Shown piece by piece: positions 1-11,537 of a DNA stretch of 64,000 nucleotides. Each line of letters starts with the position of its first letter. Position 1 is the stretch's first letter. Origin of the DNA: Paramacrobiotus metropolitanus (taxonomy: Eukaryota; Tardigrada; Eutardigrada; Parachela; Macrobiotidae). Location: contig NW_026570257.1 of the NCBI RefSeq assembly GCF_019649055.1, positions 806,001-870,000 on the forward strand. The letters are read 5' to 3'. Made by a program: the position numbers and the translations under genes. The notes beneath the pieces are model-generated. The model ran no database searches. It had not been told where the DNA came from and worked only from the letters and a program-made list of their open reading frames with translations.

Positions 1-21
1 CCGCCTGTACATGGGCTGTTA

Positions 22-960
22 TTACAGCTCTTGTTTTCTCGAACTAAGCAGTAGCATCAAAGAATCGAAAATGCTTTGAATAGAGTACGAGCATAGACAG
101 CATAACGTCATCATAACCGTCGTAAAGGCCGTATTGGAGAAGGCGATGCCGAGGAACCGGTATCCGTCGAAGAGCACATCAGCCGGCAGCCAACACACCA
201 AAACGCTGATAGCGTTCAGCGTCAGTACCGCGACGTCTTGACTCCCCGTTTCTGGTTCACATTTGTCCACCGCGTCCTTTGGTCGGAATGGAGTTTGCAC
301 TGCTTGGATTTCCGTCGCTCCCGTTCGGTGGCGCGGTCACCAAGTTAGTGCGATGTCATCGCCGCTGCCAGATAACCGCATTCGTGTAGACGAGCGTAGA
401 GACAACCAGTACTAACGGGAGGAGACGACAAAAAACGTGCTCAATCCAGCCCCATACCGGCATGGCGAAGTAGATATGGCACGTTTCGTTTACAGTTTTT
501 GCGCGATACCCTAGATTTTGGCGGTCATGTAAGCTGCATAAGTCATCGTAATTGATTGGAAGTCTAGCAGATTCGTGTAAGACATTGTTATCCGCGTAAG
601 TCTAAGAAATCTAAGAAATCCGAAAAGGTTACATTGACTTGAGAGTTAATTATGCAATCTACTAACTTGCACTAGTAACTGCTGCGGAAACACCCACTTA
701 CGAACCAACGGTGCCTTACTCGCTTACGTTGTGTTATACACACCTCTATATGTACCCAGTTTTTTCGGTAAACGAAACGTGCCATAATTGTAAATTAGAG
801 ACTGGCGATGTATTCGAAATATTTTAGAAGATGCACAGCGAATGTCCCATCCACCACCTTCAGTTCAGTTCTCCCGTAATTTCCATGGGGGTCAGCACCG
901 CGCGGTACACAAGTTTGGCCAGGTGCAGAGCTACCAGATAGACACTGAGCGAGGTAAGTG
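22..960 (-). pseudogene. Decayed family A class A GPCR copy
   Basis: Reverse-strand relic of the receptor at 4761-5726. Positions 22-300 encode the TM6-TM7 end, with the CWLPAD motif and SNTAFTTVM in common with the intact copy. Positions 350-476 encode TM5 (the WGWIEHVFCRLLPLVLV stretch), which runs into a stop after WQRR. Positions 800-960 match the TM2-TM3 region (WMGHP/YNYFEY equivalent). The pieces are in different frames, the TM3-TM5 interval of about 200 bp is missing, and a 308-bp inverted-repeat element sits at the break. TM7 also carries a small insertion. The 5' part (TM1) is absent. It cannot encode a receptor as it stands. Similarity to the intact neighbour is seen directly. Loss of function is inferred from stops and gaps. 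Confidence 0.8.
477..784. mobile_element. 308-bp MITE with 17-bp terminal inverted repeats and TA target duplication
   Basis: The ends are a perfect 17-bp inverted repeat: TGGCACGTTTCGTTTAC at 477-493 and its reverse complement at 768-784. Both are flanked by TA (475-476 and 785-786). It lies exactly where the family A pseudogene is broken. There is no coding capacity. TA duplication plus short inverted ends is the signature of non-autonomous Tc1/mariner-type elements. The superfamily is inferred because no transposase is present. Confidence 0.75.
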
Positions 961-1649
961 TACAGTTATATCACTTTGCCATAGCCGATCGACATGTTAA
1001 CAATTTCAGACAAGTTTTCCTGGGACAAAAAATTATTTGAAGTTAAGTGATTAAATAAAATCTCTATGAATTTATTAGTTATTGAAGAGGCTCTAAGCGA
1101 ACAAGCACAGAGATCGAGGCGGCAGTTAACTGGACATAACCGGAGTAGGTTCCTTAACTTTTACTGCGAATGTGATATGTACATCGTTGATTAATCGTTT
1201 GCGTTAATCAACGAATGCACCTGCACGAACGGTGTTTGCGAAGATTTTATTTGAAGCATGTTGTAAAATTTAAGAAATCTATGCCTGTTCTTGTTAGCAA
1301 TGCAACGTTTGGTGTGCCTCATTTATTCGGCAAAAGCAGAGATCTGCTTAATTAAAGTTGGATCAACAAGAGCCGGAAAACAGCAAATTACGTGGTTTTT
1401 CAATTTCCAACCATACACTTCCGCATATAAATACTCGTAAGTCGTCAGTTTAGTATTGCTGTTGCGCCTTTACCGATAATCAGAAAGACAAGCCAAAATC
1501 AAATATCACCCGTTCAAAAATGGAAAATACCTTTTATTACCTGACATTTAACTATGGGTGACTAGTCAAACTGCCATGCATTCTTTTGGTGCAAAAATTT
1601 TAGACAGATAAAACATCAGTGCAAGTGCAACAAGGTTAAAAACAAGCCA
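961..1649. other. Intergenic, no gene seen
   Basis: AT-rich DNA between the pseudogene and the NlpC/P60-like gene. A TATAAATA box-like string lies near 1426 on the plus strand, but no convincing reading frame follows it. Confidence 0.5.
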
Positions 1650-2244
1650 TTAGTAATTGTACTTATACACTTTTTGGGCGCCGTAGCTGCTAAGACAACG
1701 GGTATTTCTATTGGGAGCCGGAACATCGACAAATTTACACCCGGCTTCCCCGATGTACACCGCAACGTGACCAGGAAATCCGACAATGGCACCGGGACTC
1801 ACTTTTGAGTAACTTCCGTTGGCTCCAATGTAAGTAGATTGCGAGTAAGAATTTGCCTGTAATTACAAGTTTACAACATAAGAACATTTTTCGGATACTT
1901 GTTAAACTAATATGGCGAATCATGGGTAATGGTTTTTCTCAGTTTTAAATTTAGTACAACTAATTCAGATATGCATGTATTTTTCCAGCAAAAACATAGA
2001 AGCAGAAATTTGTTAACCAATTGTTAAATATATATGGGCTCAAGACAAACAGCAAAACTGATGAAAATCTACGTACCGCCTTCCAGGGTTTCCCGAGCAG
2101 TTCCGCAGTCAATCCACTGCAGCCTTGAGCAAAGAACTTTTGATCCTGGGCATATTGTTTGGCAGTGGCTACATTAACATAGCTCTGATAGCTCAGACCA
2201 ACAGCCAAAAACACAATAAAAAGAGATACCTGTAATTTGTACAT
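1650..2244 (-). CDS. Secreted NlpC/P60-like (papain-like fold) small protein
   Basis: Two exons, 2244-2077 and 1856-1650, joined in phase 0 across an intron with GTACGT donor and CAG acceptor. They give a 124-aa protein. Residues 1-20 are a hydrophobic signal peptide (VSLFIVFLAVGLSYQS). A catalytic-type Cys lies in QGCSGL (Cys42) and a His in PGHVAVYIGE (His86), preceded by SPGAIVGF. This is the Cys...(PGD-like)...GHV-hydrophobic-Y-hydrophobic-G order of NlpC/P60 and CHAP peptidases. Asp100 in FVDVP could be the third polar residue. Cys96 and Cys110 could form a disulfide. NlpC/P60 enzymes cleave peptidoglycan stem peptides or amides. A secreted animal version could act on bacteria, in defence or digestion. 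The reading is a motif-level recognition. The protein is close to the minimum size for such a domain. Confidence 0.65.
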
Positions 2245-3228
2245 TTCAGTGCTTTACTGTTAGGTACTGTTGCAATTTGCACCAAAAATTGTAGGACTAC
2301 AAACCTAAGAAGAATGCAGATGCTACATACTAATTAAAGTTTGAACGGCTTTTAAAGCAACGGCCGATGTAATTTGCAATACGGAAGTGGTACCTTTAAC
2401 ATTGCTAATCTTATCATGCTTCCTATAAGGTAGCGGTGTGCTTTGTATGGTTTACTGTTTACTTGCCGGTTTGCACTACATCTGGGTGAAAATTACCGGT
2501 AAACAACGGTACACACGTAAAACGTTTAAGTGGACTTTAAGCTCTCGGTATGCTCTCCCCAAAGACAATACAACGATTGGATTATCACGCTGCAGCTCGT
2601 TATGACTGTTCTACAGTCTGTTTTGTAAATAAATGTATTCCGTAAACAGGAAATGCCCCAAGCTGTTCAGGAAGTAGCTGGAACACAAAAATATGGATCC
2701 GGTTGAAACAGAACATTAAAAATTGTGGAGAGAAATGTTAGGTCTGATTTAACCGCATCCTATAGTCGTAATAAGTACGTTTCATCTTCTTCCGTGTACT
2801 TATAATTTAATTATTACTATTATCAATTTTTATCAGTTATCACACACTTACAGTGTATGACCTCTCTAAGCATGTGTAAACATTCACTAGGGATTAATAT
2901 TATGATAAATTTGGAGATTTATGTGATTACTGTTTTCCAAATACTCATGCTACCGTTAAGCATGCACAAATCATACAGCTTATCATCTGATTATTGTGGC
3001 TTATCTTCGATATTAACAAGACACAGAATAGTAGTACACAGAATAATAAGACACAGAAGGATTTCGTTAAAAGGAAACAGAAATCTCGTCCAGTTTCACG
3101 GACCCATGAAACCTGTTGGGCTTCTGCACGTCATATCCAGTGTCCAGTAAGCGTTTCTCCTACCACTTGCTAGCAGCAATTGTATAGTTTATCTTCTTAA
3201 TATAGGTATTGCTTATATTATACGTCAG
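2245..3228. other. Intergenic, no gene seen
   Basis: AT-rich spacer. The plus-strand frame at 2857-3150 has no signal peptide, domain or splice context and is not called. Confidence 0.5.
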
Positions 3229-4223
3229 TTATAGCTTTTGCTTGATTTTTCTCAGGCTAAACACCAGCATTAAGGGGTCAAAAAGGGTCTGGACGGAATA
3301 TAACACCATGACCGTGGTGAAAGCGGTGCTAGAAAATCCAATCCCAAAAAACAGGAATGCAAAATAAAGGGCATCAGCCGGCAACCAACACACAGTGACG
3401 CTGATGGCCGTCAACGTTAGCACCAGTGATGCTTTGACCTCCCTGTTGCGCGTAACGGACGCGACGCCCTCCTCCCCATGGTGTTCCTTATCTGCTTGAT
3501 TCTGTAGAGCTGATATTTTGTTTGTTGTTGCACTCCGTGGATTCGTGTCAAGGCTGTTGTGGAAAGTGTTATCCGGTCGTCTGCGACGCCGATGCCAGAT
3601 TAGTACATTGGTATACGCATAAGCGAACATGATCAAAAACAGTGGAAAAATACGACAAAAAACGTTCTGGATGCGAGCCCATACCGCCAATCGCGGATAA
3701 TTGACCAGACAGCCGCGCTCTTTTTCGGGAAGATGGTAATACAGTGCATCTAAGATTAATCCCGGTAGCTCAATGATATGCACGTAAAACAATGACACCA
3801 GACACAGAAATCCTGCAGTTCTCTTGTTATGATACATGCGATAAGATACCGGATGGCTGATGGCCCAGATGCGGTTGATGGCGATCAGGGTGTGGAACAT
3901 GACCGCCGGTAAACTGGCGACAACCTCGAAATAGTTGTAAAATATACACGCTGACCGTCCCATCCACCATGTCCCATACAATTCACTAATGATTTGCATG
4001 GGTGTTACCACAGTGCAGTAGAGGATATTGGCCATGTATAAACTGACCAGATACAAACTAAACGAGGTCACTTGTGACGGTGATGCCAGATGATAAACGG
4101 TTACTCCAGCATTGAGACATATTGACAGTATCATGATGCAAGTTTTTATGATCAGTAAAATGTCCAGTTTGGATGCAGCTGGTGGACAAGCGATGAAGTA
4201 ATATTGCCGTACGTTGCGTTCAT
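3229..4223 (-). CDS. Family A class A GPCR, intronless, N-terminus frameshifted
   Basis: A 301-aa open frame runs from ATG 4134 to 3229 and covers most of TM1 to TM7. Recognisable class A features are ANILYC in TM2, a TM3 end INRIWAISHP (the DRY position is NRI), a CWLPAD motif in TM6 and FDPLML in TM7 in place of NPxxY. ICL3 has a run of arginines followed by a low-complexity stretch. The natural start is probably ATG 4223. That frame encodes an N-glycosylated N-terminus (NAT, NIT, NWT) like that of the neighbour at 4761-5726, but it shifts out of frame at about 4155-4160 by one missing base beside an A run. Either the gene is newly inactivated, or the sequence has a homopolymer error, or translation starts inside TM1. 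Ligand unknown. Confidence 0.75.
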
Positions 4224-4760
4224 TATTTTTTCCGATCTCTTACTTAGTATAATACAGTGTAATGTTGGTTGCTAAAACAGATACAATTACAGATTGCAGC
4301 TCGAAATTTGACACAACCGTAAACGGAATTCTGAAGCGTTCCGCGCTGCTTTTATAGCGGTCATTACTTCGGAAAGGTCAGGTTTCGATCGGCTAATGTA
4401 AACCGGAAATGTAAAAACATGCGTTGGTTGAACATTTTCTTTTCCGTGATGATGTAACCAACACCTATTGATCGTATGCTGTAGTTTACAGCATCGTTGC
4501 AGGTTGAAATTCATAGATAGTGCTAATTTAATAAAGATCAACACGTTTATTCGGGTTAGGTCCACTGGAAACGAAAGGTCATATAACTGCTTCCTGCCGC
4601 TAATAAGATCCACCCACACAAAATTAGTATCTTGTTGCAGAACTGCTAAGAAACGGTAAGACTACACCATACTGGTTTTACTTTTCCTAAGAAAAACCGC
4701 TGTCTTCGTCACGAATCTCCGTCTGCACAGGCGCGGCGACTAATATTACAGTTACAGTTT
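4224..4760. other. Spacer between two family A receptors
   Basis: Presumed upstream region of the 3229-4223 receptor and 3' flank of nothing else recognisable. Overlapping short frames on both strands look like chance. Confidence 0.45.
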
Positions 4761-5726
4761 TCACTTAATTTTTCTCAGACTAATCAGAAGCATCAACGGA
4801 TCAAAAACGCTCTGCATCGAGTAGAGCAACATAACCGTCGTAAACGCTGTGTTAGAGAAGGCGATGCCGAAGAACAGGTATCCATCGAAGAGTATATCAG
4901 CCGGCAACCAGCACACCAAAACGCTGATAGCATTCATCGTCAATACCAGCGAAGCCTTGACCTCTCTTTTCTGGTTTCCGGATGCTGCAGCCATTTGTCC
5001 ACCGCGTCCTTTGGCCGGAATGGAGTTTGCGCTGTTTGGATTCCCATCGCTCCCGTTCGGTGGGGCGGTCACCAAGTTTGCGCGCCGACGTCGCCGGTAC
5101 CAGATAACCGCATTCGTGTAGACGAACGTGAAGACAACCAACACCAACGGGAGAAGACGGCAGAAAACGTGCTCGATCCAGCCCCATACCGGCATGGCCA
5201 CGGTGTTGATATGGCATCCGTGATCCTCCTCAGGGAGATGATAATACAGCGCATCCATGATTAAACCCGGTAGTTCCAAAAAATGCACGTAAAATAACGA
5301 TGCCAGACACAGCAATCCTGCGATTTTTTTGTTATGGTACAAGCGATAGGAGACCGGATGGCTGATGGCCCAGATGCGGTTGATGGCGATCAGGGCGTGG
5401 AACATGACCGCGGCTAGGCTGGCGATGTATTCGAAGTAGTTGTAGAAGATGCACAGCGGGTGTCCCATCCACCACGTCCCGTACAAATCACCGGTGATTT
5501 CCATGGTGGTCACCACCGCACAGTAGACAATGTTGGCCAGGTAAAGAGCAACGAGGTAAATACTGAAGGAGGTCAGCTGCGAGGGGGATAACAGATGGTA
5601 AATGGTTATGCCCGCATTAAGACAGATGGCAGCCGTCATGATGCATGTCTTGATAATTAACAGATGCGTCCAGTTTAGACTGTGTAGATGCGCTGCCGTC
5701 GAGGTGCTATTTGTCGCATTCATCAT
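4761..5726 (-). CDS. Family A class A GPCR, intact, intronless
   Basis: Single-exon 321-aa receptor. It has an extracellular N-terminus with NAT, NST and NWT glycosylation sites, then seven hydrophobic segments at about residues 24-45, 55-80, 95-120, 138-160, 188-212, 265-288 and 295-315. The TM3 Cys (HPLCIFYNYF) and the ECL2 Cys (DHGCHIN) can form the usual class A disulfide. TM3 ends INRIWAISHP instead of DRY. TM6 has CWLPAD. TM7 has FDPLML instead of NPxxY. ICL3 is basic (YRRRRR) and low in complexity. Acts at the plasma membrane, presumably through G proteins. The departures from DRY and NPxxY are shared with the neighbour and so are a family trait. Ligand class is not deducible. Start chosen at the first of two Met codons (MMNATNST). 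Confidence 0.85.
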   Translation of the reverse strand: MMNATNSTSTAAHLHSLNWTHLLIIKTCIMTAAICLNAGITIYHLLSPSQLTSFSIYLVALYLANIVYCAVVTTMEITGDLYGTWWMGHPLCIFYNYFEYIASLAAVMFHALIAINRIWAISHPVSYRLYHNKKIAGLLCLASLFYVHFLELPGLIMDALYYHLPEEDHGCHINTVAMPVWGWIEHVFCRLLPLVLVVFTFVYTNAVIWYRRRRRANLVTAPPNGSDGNPNSANSIPAKGRGGQMAAASGNQKREVKASLVLTMNAISVLVCWLPADILFDGYLFFGIAFSNTAFTTVMLLYSMQSVFDPLMLLISLRKIK

Positions 5727-7239
5727 TTTCTGCGAAACTCAGGCGAGCTTTCTTAGACCATAAATGAGAAATAAACGAAAAAGCAGAAACGTTTCTGGGA
5801 AAACACCCTTCGCTTCACAAAATCCCGAAAGCGTTAATTCGCGTTTTCTTATGAGACGGTAACGCTTTATGTCAGCGGTTGATGGTAGGCAGAAATGAGC
5901 AAGAAAGCTCGTCTGGGGAGTACGTTTTTATAAAAGATGTGTCAATAATATTTTCTGGGCTAGCAAGAGAAGTGGACAACAGAGATGTGGGCATTCAGCA
6001 CGCTCGTTCACATTGGCTCTACCGGAAATGAAAGCGTATGCCTCTATGTACGCACGCTTTTTTTCTTCGCTGCCACGAAAGGCGTTCTGGTTAGGAAATT
6101 AAACTGCTTGCTGTTCTCACTATGCCAAATGAAAAAATTCATAAACATCGGGGTTCGCGGAGAAGCGGTATGATCCAGGTGTGCGCGATAATTAAGCAAA
6201 TATATCCGCGTGTGTACCTGAGTCAACATTGTGTCAAACGGGTCAACATTATGTCATTTCATCATATGTCTTTTTTCCTTGGAGATATACGCGTATGCCT
6301 GTTTACCGTTAAGAGAAACAAAAGCTTTAATATGGTGTAAAGTGTCATTATTAATAGCAATAATTTCCGGTTTAAGTAGGCTGCAGTACATGCAGATTAT
6401 GTAATTTACAATATTTGTACCGCGGAAACCGGATTATTATGATTACAACTCTGTTCAAAATATAACTTAGATTGAAAACATTATTATCATCCAAAGCATT
6501 ATTTGCTTATTTGGTAACTGTTGACTAACACATCAGATAGGAATGTCACGATGCTTTTGATCTACTTGAACTTTTACTATCTGGGCACTGCTTACTAAAC
6601 CAGTTCAGGGAGCGTGTGCAGCATGTTTGCGGCCAGTGAGCCTTTTCACATTTAGAGAAATCTACCTACTTTTAAAAGCAAAACACCCATGATAAATTAC
6701 AGTGCATAGTTTTATTTAAGAATAATATTCATCAGTGGAAGATACTGAATTCATCTGCGCTTTTTAATCATCCAGGTGCAACCGTTTTACAGACGGTCAT
6801 CTACAAGGGTGAGAATGATTTGCGTCTCGAAGTAAATCCATGAGCAGGTTCTGTAAAAAAATCAATACACAGAAATTAAAAGTTAGCATACCGGAGGACA
6901 CTTTACAACTTTGAATTAGGTATCTTTGGCTTTTGTTACGACATTCGAATAGGCTACTTTTAAAAATAAAAGGTAAAAAGTTCAGTTATAATCTTCCAGA
7001 ATTACTCGTATTAATTTTATGGTACAGCGCGTGATGTGACACCGCTGCGCACATACACAGTTCTGATTTTCCCAAAATTCTAATTTTATCGCAATATTTT
7101 TGACTTCAAATAGCGGCATGTGTACAGATTGTAGTTGATTGTAGCGTCTAAAAGCTCATTTTAAATTCAACAGTAAGAATAAGCCAAAGGTGACGAAAAG
7201 CGAAACTTGCAGCCGCAACTCACGGGACTTCTGGTAGTT
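5727..7239. other. Intergenic, no gene seen
   Basis: About 1.5 kb of AT-rich DNA. Short opposing frames at 5985-6340 overlap each other and lack any domain or splice support. Confidence 0.5.
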
Positions 7240-9549
7240 CTATGTAATACTGTAACGGGCGCTGTTTAGCACACCTTTTTGACGTCCAGATAATATTCCA
7301 AGAAAGGCATTGCGGAACTTCGGACAGCAGATAGTATACAAAAAGGGGTTGATGGCGCTGTTACAGAACTGCAAAACGATTTATATTATCAAAGTATCAG
7401 CAGCATAGCTTCTTTTGAAGTATTTTAAGTTTTTCGGTGAGGGCTTACCACCAGTGTTTTAGCCAGTAACATAAACCATCTCTTTTGGAAGGGTGTGGCC
7501 ACCAGTGAATTGTACACCAACAATCCGCGATACGGCAACCACAGCACGGCAAACAGCACCACCACGACAATCAGCATGCGCACCACCTGCCAGCGTGCCC
7601 GGCCCGAATGCTCCACGGCGTCCGCCTGGGGATGCCCGCTGACAATAGAAAACCGCGCTTTCGCGGCGACATCCAGCATCAATTTATCCCCGCCCACCGC
7701 CGACGAGCGCCGACGCGTGGCGGTATAGTTGCTATCGCTATCCCGGCGGAAACTGTTGACGTGTTCCCACAGGACGCTGATAATCTTCGTGTAGAGAATG
7801 AGGGAGAGAATCAGCGGGACGAGGTAGAAGATGGTGGCGTCCGCTAAGTAGAAATACAGATAGTCGTTGCGCGGCAGACGGTAGTCGCAGTATACCAAGC
7901 CCGGCGCATCCAGACGGGGCAAGGGTTTAATGAGCGCCAAGCCCAGCCAGGGACAGCAGTACAGGATGAGGGTGACCCAGATGGCGATAATGATTTTCCG
8001 CGCGCGGCTCATGGTGCAGATGATGTGGGCCTTTACCGGATGGCAGATGGCAATGTAGCGCTCGACAGTAAAGGCCAGAATGCTGAAAAGGTCAAGGTTG
8101 GAGTCAAAGGTTAATAATGTTTTCACGTTAAAAATCATAGGACAAAATTCTGATTTACTGTTGTACGGGTGACAACTGATAAGCGAAACATATGGCTGCA
8201 GTAAGAAACGAATACAGCAAAGTATTCGTATTACCATTACCAGCTCGCTGTATATACTATAGTTAGTTTAGTAATAAACCGCGCACCGGCCTCCCAAACC
8301 AAGTAGATTTACATGTTATGGTTAGTGCCTAGCCCGGTGTTCAAGCCACCTTGAAAATAGCTGAAAAGAAGATTGCCCGGTAATTGGGAGAAAATAATTA
8401 CAGTTTATCAAACATTTTACATACGCCAGCTGGGGTGCAGATCTTATGCTTTCAGTATTAATATAAGTAGGAACTGTTATAAAATCAATTCCAATATTAC
8501 TGCAACCAGCTCAATAAAACTTACAAATCCCTCAAATCGGAAGTAGGGAAATGCTAGCCCGAACACTAAATTTCTGTTGGGATCCAACTGGCGATAACGT
8601 TAAGACCCATTCCGAGTAAAAAACACAATCGTTTAATTTTCACATCAGCAGTTGCAAGATTAGGGTTAAAATAATAAGGCAAGTCATTTTCAAACAGATA
8701 GCCGAGTTCAGATTGACTGTAAAGTACGGCTGCTTTTTTTATCATTGCGCGTAAAGTTACTGTACTGTATGAGTAAGTACCTTAGCGCCCCGGCGTTTAT
8801 GGATAAAAAGCTCATAAAGACCAAAATTGAACAGCCCGCTTGTCCCAGGATCCATTGTTTTCCATACAGCTGATGTGCTAGTATTTCTTGTGGGATCGCT
8901 GATGAAACAAGCAGTAAATCCGCCATAGCTAAGGAAACCTGATAAAATTACGAGTATATCAAATTTATAATTATTTGCTAACATTTTTACAGGTATGTGC
9001 GCGACGTGCCTCTTTACGAAAGTACGTAATCTTTATAAAACCTCATCGTTCGCCGAAATAAAACAATATAAGGCAATATCGCTGCATACGCACCAAGTAG
9101 CAATACGTGGTCGTGTGAAGTTTCTTGGTACTATGCACCACAAAACAAATTAGAATATTGCCGAAGAATCCCACAATGAAGATGATGGTATGGAGGATCG
9201 TGGCGACAATGCGATAGTCTAACGGGTAGAATGTGACCCTTCGGATATTGCACGGATCCATAAAATACTGCGCAGAATAGTTTACATTGGTCAGCCACAG
9301 TAAGCAGGCCCGTAACTGGTGCGGTGTGGGACTCAGCAGGCCACTGGCGCTGTTGTTCTCCAGCTCACAATGCAGACACGCACGGAACAGACTGCTGTTG
9401 TCATACAAACTCTGCTCCAATGAGGACAGTGCCGCTTCTGTAAAATGCAGCGAATAAAACGCGTCAATCTCGTAATCCATGATATTTAATGCGTTTGATC
9501 GGAGAAGGTGACCAGTGTAACCGGAAGTGTAGTATAAAGCTGTGGGCAA
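7240..9549 (-). CDS. Thyrotropin-releasing-hormone-receptor-like GPCR, copy 1
   Basis: Four coding exons on the minus strand: 9549-9094, 8938-8781, 8082-7449 and 7368-7240, 458 aa. Exon 1 carries the extracellular N-terminus and TM1 (IVGFFGNILICFVV). Exon 2 carries TM2 and TM3 start (SLAMADLLLVSSAIP). Exon 3 runs from SILAFTVERYIAICHPVKAH (the ERY form of DRY) through TM6, FAVLWLPYRGLLVYNS. Exon 4 has CNSAINPFLY, a clear NPxxY, and a short tail. The AFTVERYIAICHP, LWLPYR and PFQKRWF patterns are those of TRH receptors. This is a peptide-receptor assignment by family resemblance. The start could instead be Met at 9480. Unlike copies 2 and 3 it lacks the intron inside VER-Y, so a 24-nt micro-exon is fused to the next exon here. 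Confidence 0.82.
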
Positions 9550-11537
9550 AGCAGGCTGTAAATTTTATGGTAAATCCCAAGGCCGAGTATTGAACATTGA
9601 GTTGTAAGAGAAACAGTGCAATAAAACTACAGCTGGTGCTGGCGCGGGTTATTAAGATGCCGTCCCCGAGGGAAGCGTCGCAATCATCAGTGTGCCGTTA
9701 GAAATACATCTGTTGACCACCTTTTATCGTTTGCTACGGGCTGCCTTTAACGACTTTTTGGGATCACGTAATTATACTCTACATTGATCACATTAGCAGG
9801 GTTATTTGAGATAAACGTAAGGTTTCAAATGCATACAGTGTAAAAGCCGTTTAAATGGAGAGGTCACAAACGACGCATTGAACTATGTAATTACGTTGTA
9901 AGTGCTGCAGCGATTCATAAAGCAGAACATTAAAATAGTTATGCGGGGATACTCTAAAGTTACGCTTTTTATGTTATGCATAATTATGAGCATTCCTTTT
10001 TTTATAGAAATCAAAGTGAAACATAAAAAATTTAAAATTTCGGTAAAGCAGAAAGGCACATTTCCGGCATATTTCATGTAAGTAAAATTTAAGTGCATAA
10101 AGTATTTAATAAGATAAATGCACTGGCCTACAGCAGAAACCTTGACCACAGAACAGAATTTCGCTTTTGATGCATACTTACTGTTGATGTCTACTACTGG
10201 CACATCATCAATCAAGGTCATTCTGGCAGCAGCTAAACACCGGGTGACAAAAATCGAATCCCAACCGTATGCTGACGTACAGCATAGATTACACTGTACT
10301 GCTGTAAGTCCAAAAACAGTATATTCGCAGTCGAAGCTGATACGTTAACGTAGCCTACACGAGTCAAAATTTTATCAGAAAGTGTTTTTCATTTCCTGCG
10401 TTAACTTTAAACGAAAAACATGGTCACTAGTATTTCCAACGAACACCCAACCATCACCGAACAGAAAATATCAGCTAATCGTCGGCGGTAATTTGTTCAC
10501 TGCGCAAGCTGGTGCTGTACATATACCCATCTTAACGATCAGCAAAGTTTTACTCACAGTTACAAGCAATCCTCAAGAGACTATTGATTACATGCAGCTG
10601 TGTGGTGTCAGTCATGGGAAAACATCCGCGCCACACTCTTGATGGAATTCCCTCTGCTGGTCCCGCTCTCTCGCGTTCTGTCGGCACTCTGAGACGTTTT
10701 GTGTAATGTTGTTTATTACCCCAGTGTCACGGTCAAAATTGCGACTGGAAAGTGATCAGCGGACCATTATTAGCCGGGGATCAAGGTCTTGATCACTGTA
10801 ATTTCCCCCGTTTGAGAATACAATTACATGCTAAACAACGCGCCATTTGCAGCGGCATAAAAAACACTGCTGCGCCGTGTAGGTCATAATTAGCTTTGAA
10901 AAGTGTTTTATATCCAAGCAGAAGGGTGATTAAAGAGAGTGTTAGACGTTCTAATCATCTGATTGTTTTCATTGCCCTTTTAACGCGTCGCTTAACATCT
11001 GGATTTATATTCCTCTAATGCGATGGTTTTGGCAGACCTTGATGCAATTTCATAAACTATAGTAAAACATGCAGCCACATTTATCAATTTTTATAAGTAG
11101 CGGTTTGAGTGCACGCCACCATTGGTGCGACTAATTGTCACACGGCGTCTGCGAAACAAATCAAACAAAAATCGTTAGGTGACACGAAAATTTTGACACT
11201 GACAATTTCCGCATTTCAACACAGCCGCTCCACACGAGCATAAGAAAGTATTGCGTAATCTACGACAGCGCATTCCCTTAATCCCTGACCGCTCGTGCTA
11301 CTGCAACTGTTGTTTCCGTAATTAGAAATACACAGTTCCCACGTGCAATGCAGTACTACCGATAGCTACAGCCAAGAATGCATACTTCAGGTCACATTTC
11401 TTCAACAAACACTTCTTCCGGTCGCGCACCACTCAACAACCACCTACATTATTTTTGGCGCCACTAAAATGCCGGAATTTTTATCGGAAGTACATGCCTA
11501 ACAATTTTTCCGTCGATTAAAACATAGTAACAACAAA
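9550..11537. other. Intergenic with one possible orphan exon
   Basis: About 2 kb without a confident gene. On the minus strand a stop-free frame runs from 10344 to 9883. Its first part, up to a strong GTAAGT donor at 10181-10176, has protein-like composition (several Cys, GWDSIFV). No partner exon was identified, so no gene is called. Confidence 0.4.

Noticed and set aside
4897-5264. Several overlapping open frames within the family A receptor
   Set aside because: They are alternative-frame shadows of the 4761-5726 gene.
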